A DNA stretch of 64,000 bases from Pseudomonas sp. TH41 (lineage in GTDB: Bacteria > Pseudomonadota > Gammaproteobacteria > Pseudomonadales > Pseudomonadaceae): contig NZ_JAEKFH010000001.1 in assembly GCF_016650695.1 (NCBI RefSeq), positions 1 to 64,000 of the forward strand, read 5' to 3'. The first letter of the stretch is position 1. Each line of letters begins with the position of its first letter. The position numbers and the translations under genes are program-made. Under the pieces are notes generated by a model. It did not search any database and was not told where the DNA came from. It saw only the letters and a list, made by a program, of their open reading frames with translations. Of this stretch, positions 1 to 9,168 are shown piece after piece.

Positions 1-480
1 TGGAATCATATATTTTTAATTTCAAAAAAACTTCAAGGCCTTTTTTGGTAAGCCAATAAGCGGGTCATCTCAAGAAAACCTAGCCGAAGGGAGGCGAAGT
101 GGTATCGTTCCTGATTTTTGTAGAATGTTCATAAAAGTTCCTGGCAAATTCACAGCATTTTAATTTACTCATTCGGGTATCTCGGATGTACTAGCATCTC
201 GGTAGAGCATTGGTACTCGCCATGAACGCTGACACTGCAAAACTAGTAGGGTTTTAGACAGCTCGCAAGAATTTATAAAAGTTTCAGAAGTTACTTACAG
301 AAACTGAAATACGACTCCCAAATCAGTGAAGTACTTATCCTAAAAGTTTGTAAACCTTTTCCTACAGGCTATCCATTGCTTTCCACCATTAAGAAAACAA
401 CGGTCCATGAAAGGCCTGGCAGGTATGAAACGGAGCTCCGCCCCTGTAGCAGTTGCCGAAAGGGTCTTAAAACCGATCGA
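1..480. other. AT-rich junction DNA, no gene recognised
   Basis: This stretch is visibly AT-rich (runs such as tatttttaatttcaaaaaaa at the start) while everything after about position 480 has the GC-rich codon pattern of the rest of the window. I see no convincing coding region, RNA gene or terminal inverted repeat in it. It ends where recognisable EmrB-like coding sequence begins, so it is probably the edge of an inserted or rearranged segment extending to the left of the window. That origin is an inference; the composition change is directly visible. Confidence 0.5.
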
Positions 481-919
481 TGCGGTGCAGCTATTTATGG
501 GGATCGGCGTGGCGCTGTTCTTCATGCCGACCCTGAGTATTTTGATGTCTGATTTACCACCGAGCCAGATCGCCGACGGCGCAGGCCTGGCAACGTTCCT
601 GCGGACGTTGGGCGGTAGTTTTGCGGCGTCGCTGACGACGTGGATCTGGATTCGTCGGGCGGATCAACATCATGCGTATTTGAGTGAAAGCATCACCACC
701 TTTGACCCGGCGCCCCGGGATGCCTTGAACACCCTGGGCGGAGCGGGGAATCCGGCGTATGCCCAGCTGGATCATGTGCTGACCAGCCAGGCGTACATGC
801 TCTCCACCGTGGATTACTTCACGTTGCTGGGGTGGGGGTTTATGGGGCTGATACTGATTGTATGGCTGGCGAAACCGCCGTTTGCGGCGAAGGCCGGGCC
901 GGAAGCGGCCGGTCACTAA
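407..919 (+). pseudogene. 5'-truncated EmrB/DHA2-family MFS efflux protein remnant
   Basis: The frame reads 170 residues, but DHA2 (EmrB-type, 14-TM) drug:proton antiporters are about 500 residues, so only the C-terminal third is present. From about residue 24 it matches the family: a helix with FMGIGVALFFMPTLSIL, the LPPSQIADGAGLATFLRTLG segment (family pattern: exit from the membrane, then a G-x-R/T-x-GG helix), a periplasmic loop, and a last helix near YFTLLGWGFMGLILIVWLA before a short cytoplasmic tail. The first ~23 residues lie in the AT-rich junction and do not look like a family N-terminus. No ribosome binding site is evident. Most likely a non-functional remnant left by a deletion or insertion; it could be the tail of a gene interrupted elsewhere. 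Confidence 0.75.
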
Positions 920-929
920 ACACAGCCCC

Positions 930-1011
930 TGTAGGAGCGAGCTTGCTCGCGATGGTGGGTCAGCTACATTGAGTCGCCTGACACACCATCGCGAGCAAGC
1001 TCGCTCCTACA
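930..1011. repeat. REPIN-like REP doublet, GTAGGAGCGAGC type
   Basis: Two inverted copies of TGTAGGAGCGAGCTTGCTCG(CGA), extended by tggtg/acacc, face each other across a ~25-base spacer. Each arm also contains its own small palindrome (GAGCGAGCTTGCTC). It lies between the MFS remnant and the 3' end of lpxH. Pseudomonas REPINs are short non-autonomous elements moved by RAYT transposases. Confidence 0.9.
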
Positions 1012-1029
1012 GGGTTTGGTGTTGGGTAG

Positions 1030-1782
1030 TCAGTTAGCGGGTGCTGCCAACTGCGGTGGCGGGGCGAAATCAAAAGGCGCCAACGCAAACCCTTGCTCGT
1101 CCACCTGCAACGCCCATCCTTGACGATCCCAATCCCCCAACACAATGCGCCTGGCCGCTTGTTCGCCGATCTGCAACTTGTGAATGGCCGGGCGATGGGT
1201 GTGCCCATGAATCAACGTTTTCACGCCATAGACCTGCATGATCCGTGGCACTTCGTCCGGCGTGACATCAACAATGTCATTGGCCTTCATCTGCGTCTGC
1301 GCACGGCTTTCGCTGCGTAGCTTGCGCGCCAGTTTATGGCGAGTGCGCAAGGGCAGGTGGCGCAGGATGAACAGGGTGATCGGGTTGCGCAGGTAACGAC
1401 GCAGCTTCATATAGGCTTCGTCGCGGGTGCAGAGGCTGTCACCGTGCATCAATAGCACCGGCTCACCGTTGAACTGCACGACACTCGGGTCCTTCAGCAG
1501 CGTGCAGCCGGCCTGCTTGCAGAAGGCCTGGCCCAGCATGAAGTCGCGATTACCGTGCATCAGAAAAATGGCCGTGCCGCTGTCGCTAAGTTCGCGCAGG
1601 GCCTGGCAGATGGAGCGCTGAAAGGGCGTCATGGCGTCGTCGCCAATCCACACCTCGAAAAAGTCGCCCAAAATGTACAACGCACTCGCCGAGCGGGCGC
1701 GTCCGGCGAGCAAATCCAGAAACGCCCGGGTGATGTCCGGGCGCTCCTCTTCCAGATGCAAGTCTGAAATCAGCAGTATCAC
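1030..1782 (-). CDS. lpxH: UDP-2,3-diacylglucosamine diphosphatase LpxH
   Basis: Lipid A biosynthesis enzyme that cleaves UDP-2,3-diacylglucosamine to lipid X and UMP at the inner face of the cytoplasmic membrane. The 250-residue protein has all calcineurin-like metallophosphoesterase motifs in order: SDLHL (D7, H9), GD..E (D40), GNRD (77-80), HGD (113-115) and GHTH (193-196), the Mn-binding set. Length is slightly above the usual ~240. The start codon overlaps the ppiB stop by four bases (ATGA), so the two are translationally coupled; ppiB-lpxH is a common Pseudomonas pair. No classical terminator is seen downstream, only a REPIN 18 bases after the stop. Confidence 0.96.
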   Translation of the reverse strand: MILLISDLHLEEERPDITRAFLDLLAGRARSASALYILGDFFEVWIGDDAMTPFQRSICQALRELSDSGTAIFLMHGNRDFMLGQAFCKQAGCTLLKDPSVVQFNGEPVLLMHGDSLCTRDEAYMKLRRYLRNPITLFILRHLPLRTRHKLARKLRSESRAQTQMKANDIVDVTPDEVPRIMQVYGVKTLIHGHTHRPAIHKLQIGEQAARRIVLGDWDRQGWALQVDEQGFALAPFDFAPPPQLAAPAN

Positions 1783-2282
1783 TCAATGATCTCGGCTTTC
1801 TCGATGATCACGTCTTCTGCTGGAACGTCCTGGTGGCCGGATTTCATGGTGGTGGAAACACCTTTGATCTTGTCGACCACGTCGGTGCCTTCAACCACTT
1901 TAGCGAACACGGCGTAGCCCCAGCCCTGAGTGGTCTTGCCGCTGTGGTTCAGGAAGCTGTTATCAGCCACGTTGATGAAGAACTGGGCGGAAGCCGAATG
2001 CGGCTCCATGGTGCGCGCCATGGCCACGCTGTACTTCACGTTCGGCAGACCGTTGTCGGCTTCGTTCTGGATGCTTGGGCGCTTGTCTTTCTTTTCTTTC
2101 ATGCCAGGCTCGAAACCGCCGCCCTGGATCATGAAGTTACCGATGACGCGGTGGAAAACGGTGTTTTCGTAGTGACCGGCTTTGACGTACTCGATGAAGT
2201 TGGCAACGGTCAGCGGTGCCTTTTCAGCGTTCAGTTCCAGGACGATGTCGCCATGGTTGGTGGTCAGTTTGACTTGGGTCAT
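1779..2282 (-). CDS. ppiB: Peptidyl-prolyl cis-trans isomerase B (cyclophilin)
   Basis: Cytoplasmic cyclophilin-type prolyl isomerase of 167 residues, the length expected for bacterial PpiB. Visible hallmarks are FHRVI (43-47, with catalytic R45), MIQGGG (51-56), and SAQFFINV (98-105). No signal peptide, so cytosolic rather than PpiA-like periplasmic. A purine-rich AGAG stretch precedes the ATG. It is the first gene of the ppiB-lpxH pair and diverges from glnS across a 267-base promoter region. Confidence 0.96.
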   Translation of the reverse strand: MTQVKLTTNHGDIVLELNAEKAPLTVANFIEYVKAGHYENTVFHRVIGNFMIQGGGFEPGMKEKKDKRPSIQNEADNGLPNVKYSVAMARTMEPHSASAQFFINVADNSFLNHSGKTTQGWGYAVFAKVVEGTDVVDKIKGVSTTMKSGHQDVPAEDVIIEKAEIIE

Positions 2283-2549
2283 GATCGGGGACTCTCTTTA
2301 GGAGATGCGTTTTCTAGGAATTCGTGGGTTTCGGGGCGTTACGGCCCCCAACCGGTCTGGCCAGCAATGGCCAAGATGCGCAGTTTAGCGCGACAGGCGC
2401 GAATTTCGAGGCTGTTTTTCATTTGCATCCGATTAAATGCAGCCGTTTTCGGGCCTGCTCTGTCAGCGACTTGACGGCATCGGCTATGATAGCGCCTTTG
2501 TTTTGTCAGGCCCGTCTCCCGGCCGCGCACTTGTACGTTCAAGGATCCT

Positions 2550-4247
2550 ATGAGCAAGCCCACTGTCGACCCTACCTCGAATTCCAAGACCGGCCCTGCT
2601 GTGCCGGTCAATTTCCTGCGCCCGATCATCCAGGCGGACCTGGACTCGGGTAAGCACACGCAGATCGTCACCCGTTTCCCGCCTGAGCCCAACGGCTACC
2701 TGCACATCGGTCACGCCAAGTCGATTTGCGTGAACTTCGGCCTGGCCCAGGAATTTGGCGGAGTCACCCACCTGCGTTTCGACGACACCAACCCGGCCAA
2801 GGAAGAGCAGGAATACATCGACGCGATCGAAAGCGACATCAAGTGGCTGGGCTTCGAATGGTCCGGTGAAGTGCGCTACGCCTCGCAGTATTTCGACCAG
2901 TTGCACGACTGGGCCGTCGAGCTGATCAAGGCCGGCAAGGCCTACGTCGATGACCTGAGCCCGGAGCAAGCCAAGGAATACCGTGGCACCCTGACGGAAC
3001 CCGGCAAGAACAGCCCGTTCCGTGACCGCAGCGTCGAAGAGAACCTGGACTGGTTCGCCCGCATGAAGGCCGGTGAATTCCAGGACGGCGCACGCGTGCT
3101 GCGGGCCAAGATCGACATGGCCTCGCCGAACATGAACCTGCGCGACCCGATCATGTATCGGATCCGTCATGCTCACCACCACCAGACCGGTGACAAGTGG
3201 TGCATCTACCCGAACTATGACTTCACCCACGGTCAGTCGGACGCCATCGAAGGCATCACCCATTCGATCTGCACCCTGGAATTCGAAAGCCACCGTCCGC
3301 TGTACGAGTGGTTCCTCGAAAACCTGCCCGTGCCGGCGCAACCGCGTCAGTACGAGTTCAGCCGTCTGAACCTGAACTACACCATCACCAGCAAGCGCAA
3401 ACTCAAGCAGCTAGTGGACGAGAAACACGTCAATGGCTGGGACGATCCGCGCATGTCTACGCTGTCGGGCTTCCGCCGCCGTGGCTACACGCCGAAATCG
3501 ATCCGCAACTTCTGCGACATGGTCGGCACCAACCGTTCCGACGGCGTGGTCGACTTCGGCATGCTCGAATTCAGCATCCGTGACGACCTCGATCACAGCG
3601 CCCCGCGTGCCATGTGCGTGCTGCGTCCGCTGAAAGTCGTGATCACCAACTACCCGGAAGGCCAGGTCGAGAACCTCGAACTGGCGTGCCACCCGAAAGA
3701 AGACATGGGCGTGCGCGTTCTGCCGTTCGCCCGTGAGATCTACATCGACCGTGAAGACTTCATGGAAGAGCCGCCAAAAGGCTACAAGCGCCTGGAGCCG
3801 AACGGTGAAGTGCGTCTGCGCGGCAGCTACGTGATCCGTGCCGACGAAGCGATCAAGGACGCCGATGGCAACATCGTCGAGCTGCGTTGCTCCTATGACC
3901 CGGAAACCCTGGGCAAGAACCCTGAAGGCCGTAAGGTCAAAGGCGTGGTGCACTGGGTGCCGGCGGCTGCCAGCGTCGAGTGTGAAGTGCGTCTGTACGA
4001 TCGTCTGTTCCGTTCGCCGAACCCGGAGAAGGCTGAAGACAGCGCCGGGTTCCTGGACAACATCAACCCTGACTCGCTGCAAGTCCTCACCGGTTGTCGT
4101 GCCGAGCCTTCGCTGGGCAATGCACAGCCGGAAGACCGTTTCCAGTTTGAGCGCGAAGGTTACTTCTGCGCGGATATCAAGGACTCGAAACCGGGCGCTC
4201 CGGTATTCAACCGTACCGTGACCCTGCGTGATTCGTGGGGCCAGTGA
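2550..4247 (+). CDS. glnS: Glutaminyl-tRNA synthetase
   Basis: Class I aminoacyl-tRNA synthetase charging tRNA-Gln. The 565-residue product carries [15 protein letters not shown] with the HIGH signature at 52-55 and the KMSKS-equivalent TSKRK at 280-284, followed by the two beta-barrel anticodon-binding domains typical of GlnRS/GluRS. The N-terminal ~25 residues form a polar extension common in Pseudomonas. It starts an operon: cysS follows after 20 bases. A divergent promoter region shared with ppiB lies upstream (2283-2549). Confidence 0.98.
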   Translation: MSKPTVDPTSNSKTGPAVPVNFLRPIIQADLDSGKHTQIVTRFPPEPNGYLHIGHAKSICVNFGLAQEFGGVTHLRFDDTNPAKEEQEYIDAIESDIKWLGFEWSGEVRYASQYFDQLHDWAVELIKAGKAYVDDLSPEQAKEYRGTLTEPGKNSPFRDRSVEENLDWFARMKAGEFQDGARVLRAKIDMASPNMNLRDPIMYRIRHAHHHQTGDKWCIYPNYDFTHGQSDAIEGITHSICTLEFESHRPLYEWFLENLPVPAQPRQYEFSRLNLNYTITSKRKLKQLVDEKHVNGWDDPRMSTLSGFRRRGYTPKSIRNFCDMVGTNRSDGVVDFGMLEFSIRDDLDHSAPRAMCVLRPLKVVITNYPEGQVENLELACHPKEDMGVRVLPFAREIYIDREDFMEEPPKGYKRLEPNGEVRLRGSYVIRADEAIKDADGNIVELRCSYDPETLGKNPEGRKVKGVVHWVPAAASVECEVRLYDRLFRSPNPEKAEDSAGFLDNINPDSLQVLTGCRAEPSLGNAQPEDRFQFEREGYFCADIKDSKPGAPVFNRTVTLRDSWGQ

Positions 4248-4267
4248 TTTAGCGTCAAGGAACTAAC

Positions 4268-5650
4268 GTGCTTACGATCTACAACACGCTCACCAAGAGC
4301 AAAGAAGTTTTCAAGCCTCTGGATGGCAACAAGGTGCGCATGTACGTCTGCGGGATGACCGTGTACGACTACTGCCACCTCGGCCACGGCCGCAGCATGG
4401 TCGCGTTCGACCTGGTGACCCGCTGGTTGCGGTTCAGCGGTTACGACCTGACCTACGTGCGCAACATCACCGACATTGACGACAAGATCATCAATCGGGC
4501 CAACGAGAACGGCGAGTCGTTCGAAGCGCTGACCGAGCGCATGATCGCGGCGATGCACGAAGACGAAGCGCGCCTGAATATCAAGAAGCCGGACATGGAA
4601 CCGCGCGCCACCGGCCATATTCCCGGCATGCACGCGATGATCCAGACCCTGATCGACAAGGGTTACGCCTACGCGCCGGGCAATGGCGACGTGTACTACC
4701 GCGTCGCCAAGTTCATGGGCTACGGCAAGCTGTCGCGCAAGAAAATCGAAGACCTGCGCATCGGCGCGCGGATCGAAGTCGACGAGTCCAAGCAGGACCC
4801 GCTGGACTTCGTGCTGTGGAAAGGCGCCAAGCCAGGCGAGCCGAGCTGGGCGTCGCCGTGGGGCGACGGACGGCCGGGCTGGCACATCGAGTGCTCGGTG
4901 ATGTCGACCTGCTGCCTCGGTGAGACCTTCGACATTCATGGCGGCGGCAGCGACCTTGAGTTCCCGCACCACGAAAACGAAATCGCCCAGAGCGAAGCGG
5001 CCACCGGCAAGACCTACGCCAACGCGTGGATGCATTGCGGCATGATTCGCATCAATGGCGAGAAGATGTCCAAGTCCTTGAACAACTTCTTCACCATTCG
5101 CGACGTGCTGGAAAAGTACCACCCGGAAGTCGTGCGTTACCTGCTGGTGTCGAGCCACTACCGCAGCGCGATCAACTATTCGGAAGACAACCTCAAGGAC
5201 GCCAAGGGCGCACTCGAGCGTTTCTACCACGCGCTCAAAGGCCTGCCGAACGTGGCACCGGCCGGTGGCGAAGCCTTTGTCGAGCGTTTCACCCAGGTGA
5301 TGAACGACGACTTCGGCACGCCGGAAGCGTGCGCGGTGCTGTTCGAGATGGTTCGCGAGATCAACCGCCTGCGCGAGAGCGATCTCGACGCGGCGGCGGG
5401 ACTGGCGGCGCGCTTGAAGGAACTGGCCAGCCTGCTGGGTGTGTTGCAGCTTGAAGCCGATGACTTCCTGCAGGCCGGCGCTGAAGGGCGTGTCGATGCC
5501 GCTGAGGTTGATGCGCTGATTCAGGCGCGTCTGGCGGCTCGTGCGGCTAAAGACTGGGCAGAATCGGACCGCATCCGCGACCAGCTCACCGCCATGGGCG
5601 TGGTGCTGGAAGACGGCAAGGGCGGTACGACCTGGCGTCTGGCTGACTGA
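4268..5650 (+). CDS. cysS: Cysteinyl-tRNA synthetase
   Basis: Monomeric class I synthetase of 460 residues. Zn ligand C28 is in the [16 protein letters not shown] block, which also carries the HIGH-equivalent HLGH at 37-40. The WHIECS zinc-site block is in the middle, with [15 protein letters not shown] following it. KMSKS is at 266-270. The C-terminal DALR anticodon domain ends in a GTTWRL tail. An AAGGA-type site precedes the ATG, 20 bases after glnS, and a rho-independent terminator follows the stop. Confidence 0.98.
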   Translation: MLTIYNTLTKSKEVFKPLDGNKVRMYVCGMTVYDYCHLGHGRSMVAFDLVTRWLRFSGYDLTYVRNITDIDDKIINRANENGESFEALTERMIAAMHEDEARLNIKKPDMEPRATGHIPGMHAMIQTLIDKGYAYAPGNGDVYYRVAKFMGYGKLSRKKIEDLRIGARIEVDESKQDPLDFVLWKGAKPGEPSWASPWGDGRPGWHIECSVMSTCCLGETFDIHGGGSDLEFPHHENEIAQSEAATGKTYANAWMHCGMIRINGEKMSKSLNNFFTIRDVLEKYHPEVVRYLLVSSHYRSAINYSEDNLKDAKGALERFYHALKGLPNVAPAGGEAFVERFTQVMNDDFGTPEACAVLFEMVREINRLRESDLDAAAGLAARLKELASLLGVLQLEADDFLQAGAEGRVDAAEVDALIQARLAARAAKDWAESDRIRDQLTAMGVVLEDGKGGTTWRLAD

Positions 5651-5675
5651 TTGCTGCGTTTGCTACGCCTTTTAC

Positions 5676-5713
5676 AAAAACAGAAACCTGCCTTGTGCGG
5701 GTTTTTGTTTTTT
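5676..5713 (+). terminator. Rho-independent terminator of glnS-cysS
   Basis: AAACCTGC / GCGGGTTT stem with a short cttgt loop followed by a T-rich run (tttttgtttttt), 25 bases after the cysS stop codon. Position and polarity fit termination of the glnS-cysS transcript. Confidence 0.8.
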
Positions 5714-5803
5714 AAGATCAAAAGATCGCAGCCTTCGGCAGCTCCTACAGAGGGTACGCCGAACCAATGTAGGAGCTGCCGAAGGCTGCGATCTTTTGAT
5801 CTT
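5714..5803. repeat. REPIN-like doublet, AAGATCAAAAGATCGCAGCC type
   Basis: Two perfect 36-base inverted arms (5714-5749 and 5768-5803) around an 18-base spacer. The arm runs from AAGATCAAAAGATCG through CAGCCTTCGGCAGC to CTCCTACA. The same arm type recurs at 7730-7825, 15096-15181 and 46719-46815. It separates the convergent cysS and sigma-54 activator genes. Confidence 0.9.
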
Positions 5804-5809
5804 GGGCCA

Positions 5810-7675
5810 TTAATCCTCAGCCTGGCGCAATCGCTTGTAAAGGGTATTGCGACTAACCCCAAGTCGCCGAGCAAGGTGCGAAATATTCCCCCCGGCCGCC
5901 TGCAACTGCCGATTCAATGCCTCGGCATCATTCAAATCCATCGCCAGCGTGTCCGGCGAATCCACCGGTTCCATCTCCAGGTCCACAAAAAAATCATCCG
6001 GCAAATGCTCCGGCCGCACTGGTTGTTCCTCAGCCATCGCCAGCGCCACCTGCATCACGCTGCTGACCTGGCGCAAATTCCCCGGCCACGGATGACGGCT
6101 GAACAACTCCATGACTTCCCGGCTCAATCCGGCCCATTGGCTCGGTTCACGGTGCTGTTCCCACAAGCGCTTGAACAACGCCTGTTTGTCACTGCGTTCT
6201 CGCAACGGCGGCAACTCAAGTGTCAAACCGCCGATCCGGTAATAAAGGTCCTCGCGAAACCGCCCGAGTTGGACCTGCTCACGCAAGGAGCGGTTGGTCG
6301 CCGAGATAATGCGAATGTCCACCGGGAACAGCTCGCTGCTACCCACGGGTTGCACACACCGCTCCTGCAACACCCTCAATAGTCGAGCCTGGGTCGGCAG
6401 CGGCATATCACCGATTTCATCGAGGAACAGCGTGCCCTTGTCAGCCTTGCGAATCAGCCCGATGCTGCCTTTCTGATTCGCGCCAGTGAACGCGCCTTTC
6501 TCGTAGCCGAACAGTTCGGACTCCACCAGTTCGGCGGGGATCGCCGCACAGTTGACGGCAATGAACGGTTGTTTACTCCGAGAGCTCGCCTGGTGCAGCG
6601 CTTTGACGAAGACCTCCTTGCCGACCCCGGTTTCACCGTGAATCAACAGCGGAATGTCTTTTTCCAGCAGTCGCTCGGCCTGACGCACGGCTTTTTCCAC
6701 GCGACTGTCGCCGAAGTGCAGCGTGGTGAGGCTGATAGCGGCGGGCGCGGTCACGGCGGGGTCGGCGCCCTTGGGTTCAGCACTCTTTGTTTCTGAGAAC
6801 AGCCGCGCCTGAATCGGTGCCTGTTTCGGTCGTTTCAACAGGCACTGGAACCGGTTGCGTCCAGAGGCTTGCAAGGCGAACGGCAAGCCATCGGGCTGGT
6901 TCAGCAACTCCATCAGGGACACCTTGAACAGGCTCTCGATGTTCACCCGCGACAGGCTGATGCCCAACAAATTGTCGGCCCGGCGATTGGCGGACAGCAC
7001 CTGACCGGTTTCATCGAAGATCAACAACCCGGCCCACTGGCTGTCGAGGTTGTTCAGCCCGGTGTTGAAGGTCAGTTGAAAGTGTTGGCCATGGAACAGG
7101 TTGAGGATCAGCCGGTTTTCCACGGTCTGGCTCATCATCTTGACCATGCCGAGGGTGTGGGACGGCGGCAGGTAGCTGTCGCTGGACACGTCCAGTACCG
7201 CGATCATCTTGCGCTCGGCGTCGAAAATCGGCGCGGCGGAACCGGTCATGAAGCGGTTGGCCTTGAGAAAATGTTCATCGTGTTCAATGTGCACTGCTTG
7301 CTCGCAGGCCAGTGCGGTGCCGATCGCATTGGTGCCGCTGCAACACTCCATCCAGCTGGCGCCGGCGCTGAAACCGCGAGTCAGGCTCGGCTCAATAAAG
7401 CGCTGGGTGCCCCATGACGTCAGCACCTGGCCCTGATTGTCGGCGAGCATGATCAGGCAATTGGAATTGCTGAGGATGTTTTCGTAATACGGCAGGACTT
7501 CCTGGTGCGTGGTCTGCACCAGTGAATGCTGGCTCTCCAACAAGTGGGCGATGCCCGCGGCCGGCAGCTGATCGAACGCCGGGGCGCTTTGATGATTGAG
7601 GCCGAACGCGCGGCAGCGTGACCAGGAGTCCTGGATGATCGCGTCGTGGGAGAGCGGCGAGGCAGGTGCGGCCAT
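5810..7675 (-). CDS. Sigma-54-dependent Fis-family activator, AcoR type
   Basis: A 621-residue enhancer-binding protein. The N-terminal ~190 residues resemble the AcoR GAF sensor (blocks such as SWMECCSGTNAIGTALA and GSAAPIFDAERK), followed by a PAS-like segment around 200-300. The AAA+ domain has Walker A GETGVGKE near 341-348 and the sigma-54-contacting GAFTGA loop near 390. It ends in a Fis-type helix-turn-helix (ISHLARRLGVSRNTLYKRL, about 598-616). AcoR-like proteins are activated by small metabolites such as acetoin or alcohols; the ligand here is unknown. It is divergent from the ABC operon at 8074, whose upstream region has a -24/-12 promoter and repeats suitable for an activator, so that operon is its probable target. 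Confidence 0.92.
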   Translation of the reverse strand: MAAPASPLSHDAIIQDSWSRCRAFGLNHQSAPAFDQLPAAGIAHLLESQHSLVQTTHQEVLPYYENILSNSNCLIMLADNQGQVLTSWGTQRFIEPSLTRGFSAGASWMECCSGTNAIGTALACEQAVHIEHDEHFLKANRFMTGSAAPIFDAERKMIAVLDVSSDSYLPPSHTLGMVKMMSQTVENRLILNLFHGQHFQLTFNTGLNNLDSQWAGLLIFDETGQVLSANRRADNLLGISLSRVNIESLFKVSLMELLNQPDGLPFALQASGRNRFQCLLKRPKQAPIQARLFSETKSAEPKGADPAVTAPAAISLTTLHFGDSRVEKAVRQAERLLEKDIPLLIHGETGVGKEVFVKALHQASSRSKQPFIAVNCAAIPAELVESELFGYEKGAFTGANQKGSIGLIRKADKGTLFLDEIGDMPLPTQARLLRVLQERCVQPVGSSELFPVDIRIISATNRSLREQVQLGRFREDLYYRIGGLTLELPPLRERSDKQALFKRLWEQHREPSQWAGLSREVMELFSRHPWPGNLRQVSSVMQVALAMAEEQPVRPEHLPDDFFVDLEMEPVDSPDTLAMDLNDAEALNRQLQAAGGNISHLARRLGVSRNTLYKRLRQAED

Positions 7676-7729
7676 GGCAGTCGATCTCTAAGCAAGCTTT
7701 TATTGTTTTTATAGGTACACACGACCCCC

Positions 7730-7825
7730 TGTAGGAGCTGCCGAAGGCTGCGATCTTTTGATCTTGATTTCGAAATCGTCACGGGCGCCAAGATCAAAAG
7801 ATCGCAGCCTTCGGCAGCTCCTACA
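7730..7825. repeat. REPIN-like doublet, AAGATCAAAAGATCGCAGCC type
   Basis: Perfect 36-base inverted arms at 7730-7765 and 7790-7825 with a 24-base spacer, the same arm as at 5714-5803 but in inverted order. It lies in the divergent region between the sigma-54 activator and the ABC operon, just outside the TTGTTCA repeat array. Confidence 0.9.
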
Positions 7826-7877
7826 GTGACCGCGGTGCACACGGTTTGCGGGGCCAGGCAAAAGCATCCGTAGAGTG

Positions 7878-7948
7878 TTGTTCACTATTGTTCATTGTCA
7901 ACCAGCGAATTGTTCAGTTGTTCAGTCGTGGTTGTTCATTTCTGTTCA
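7878..7948 (+). promoter_or_regulatory. Array of TTGTTCA repeats, probable activator binding region
   Basis: Five exact TTGTTCA copies start at 7878, 7888, 7910, 7918 and 7932, and a CTGTTCA variant at 7942. Several spacings (10, 22, 22 and 10 bases) correspond to about one or two helical turns, as expected for copies on one face of the helix. The array lies 66-136 bases upstream of the -24/-12 promoter, the usual distance for a sigma-54 activator. Binding by the product of the divergent gene is inferred, not shown. Confidence 0.7.
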
Positions 7949-8012
7949 GCAACGAAAGTGATTTTTCCTGCGTTTCGAAGATTTTTAAGCAAGATCAATG
8001 GCTTGAAGTTTT

Positions 8013-8028
8013 TGGCACGAAAGTCGCT
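8013..8028 (+). promoter_or_regulatory. Sigma-54 (-24/-12) promoter of the ABC operon
   Basis: TTGGCACGAAAGTCGCT contains GG at 8014-8015 and GC at 8026-8027 with exactly ten bases between them, and the full TGGCACG -24 block. The only deviation from TGGCACG-N4-TTGC is C for T in the -12 element. It ends 45 bases before the first ATP-binding gene and pairs with the adjacent sigma-54 activator. Confidence 0.8.
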
Positions 8029-8073
8029 CTGTAGCTCCGGTCGCTTGATTCCAAAAATAAAAAAGGCCGAGCC

Positions 8074-9168
8074 ATGTCACTCACCCTGGAGCACGTCAGC
8101 CGCACCGTCGAGGGCCAGACCTGGATCGACGATGCGTGCCTGAGTTTCGAACCCGGATCCTTTAACGTCTTGCTCGGGCGCACGCTGTCCGGCAAAACCA
8201 GCCTCATGCGCCTGATGGCCGGTCTGGACAAGCCCGACAGCGGCCGCATCCTGATGAACGGCGTCGACGTCACCCGACGCCCGGTGCGGTTGCGCAACGT
8301 GTCGATGGTGTATCAGCAGTTCATCAACTACCCGACCATGACCGTTTTCGAAAACATCGCCTCGCCATTGCGCCAGGGCGGTGTTTCCAACGAGCAGATC
8401 CAGAGCAAAGTGCTGGAAACCGCGAAGATGCTGCGCATCGAGAAATTCCTGCAGCGCCATCCCCTCGAACTTTCCGGTGGCCAGCAACAGCGCACGGCCA
8501 TGGCCCGGGCGCTGGTCAAGGACGCCGAGCTGATCCTGTTCGATGAGCCGCTGGTCAACCTCGACTACAAACTGCGTGAAGAACTGCGCCAGGAAATGCG
8601 CGAGCTGTTCAAGGCGCGCCACACCATTGCTATTTACGCCACCACCGAACCTAACGAAGCCCTCGCACTGGGCGGTTCCACGACCATTCTTCACGAAGGC
8701 CGGGTGATCCAGAGCGGCAAGTCTTCCGAGGTTTACCACCAGCCACAAACCGTGTTGGCCGCAGAGCTGTTTTCCGAGCCGCCGATCAACCTGATGCCGG
8801 GGCGGATTGCCGGTAATGAAGTCAGTTTCGCCAATTTCGTGCACTTTCCGTTGAACGTTGATTTGCGCCCGGTGGGCGAGGGCGAGTTCCGCTTCGGCGT
8901 GCGGCCAAGCCATATTTCACTGGTGCCGAGCAATGACGATGACCTCGAACTGGCGGTGACCGTCGAGGTGGCGGAAATCAGTGGTTCGGAGACCTTCCTG
9001 CATGTGCGCAACGAGCATTTCCTGTTGGTGCTGCACTTGCCTGGTGTGCACGAATACGACGTCGATGCGCCGATTCGCATCTATATCCCGACCCATAAAC
9101 TGTTTGTGTTCGATACGCAGGGGCGGCTGGTTCAGGCACCCGGTCGTCGTATCGCGAGGGTTGCCTGA
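8074..9168 (+). CDS. ABC importer ATP-binding protein, GlpS-like, degenerate H-loop
   Basis: First of two ATPases of a carbohydrate/polyol ABC importer (CUT1/MalK type with a C-terminal TOBE-like region), 364 residues. Walker A is GRTLSGKT (35-42), the signature LSGGQQQR (133-140) is intact, and Walker B LILFDEP is at 154-160. Where MalK proteins have the switch histidine (VTHDQ) this protein reads YATTEP, so T191 replaces His. The closest architecture I know is GlpS of the Rhizobium glycerol transporter GlpSTPQV. Its stop overlaps the next gene (ATGG of 9168 within TGATGG), implying coupled translation. Expression probably needs the sigma-54 promoter at 8013. Substrate unproven. Confidence 0.9.
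   Translation: MSLTLEHVSRTVEGQTWIDDACLSFEPGSFNVLLGRTLSGKTSLMRLMAGLDKPDSGRILMNGVDVTRRPVRLRNVSMVYQQFINYPTMTVFENIASPLRQGGVSNEQIQSKVLETAKMLRIEKFLQRHPLELSGGQQQRTAMARALVKDAELILFDEPLVNLDYKLREELRQEMRELFKARHTIAIYATTEPNEALALGGSTTILHEGRVIQSGKSSEVYHQPQTVLAAELFSEPPINLMPGRIAGNEVSFANFVHFPLNVDLRPVGEGEFRFGVRPSHISLVPSNDDDLELAVTVEVAEISGSETFLHVRNEHFLLVLHLPGVHEYDVDAPIRIYIPTHKLFVFDTQGRLVQAPGRRIARVA

Noticed and set aside
930-1011. REP doublet as a transcription terminator or CRISPR repeat
   Set aside because: No T-run and no regularly spaced direct repeats; the inverted doublet and multiple copies fit a REPIN.
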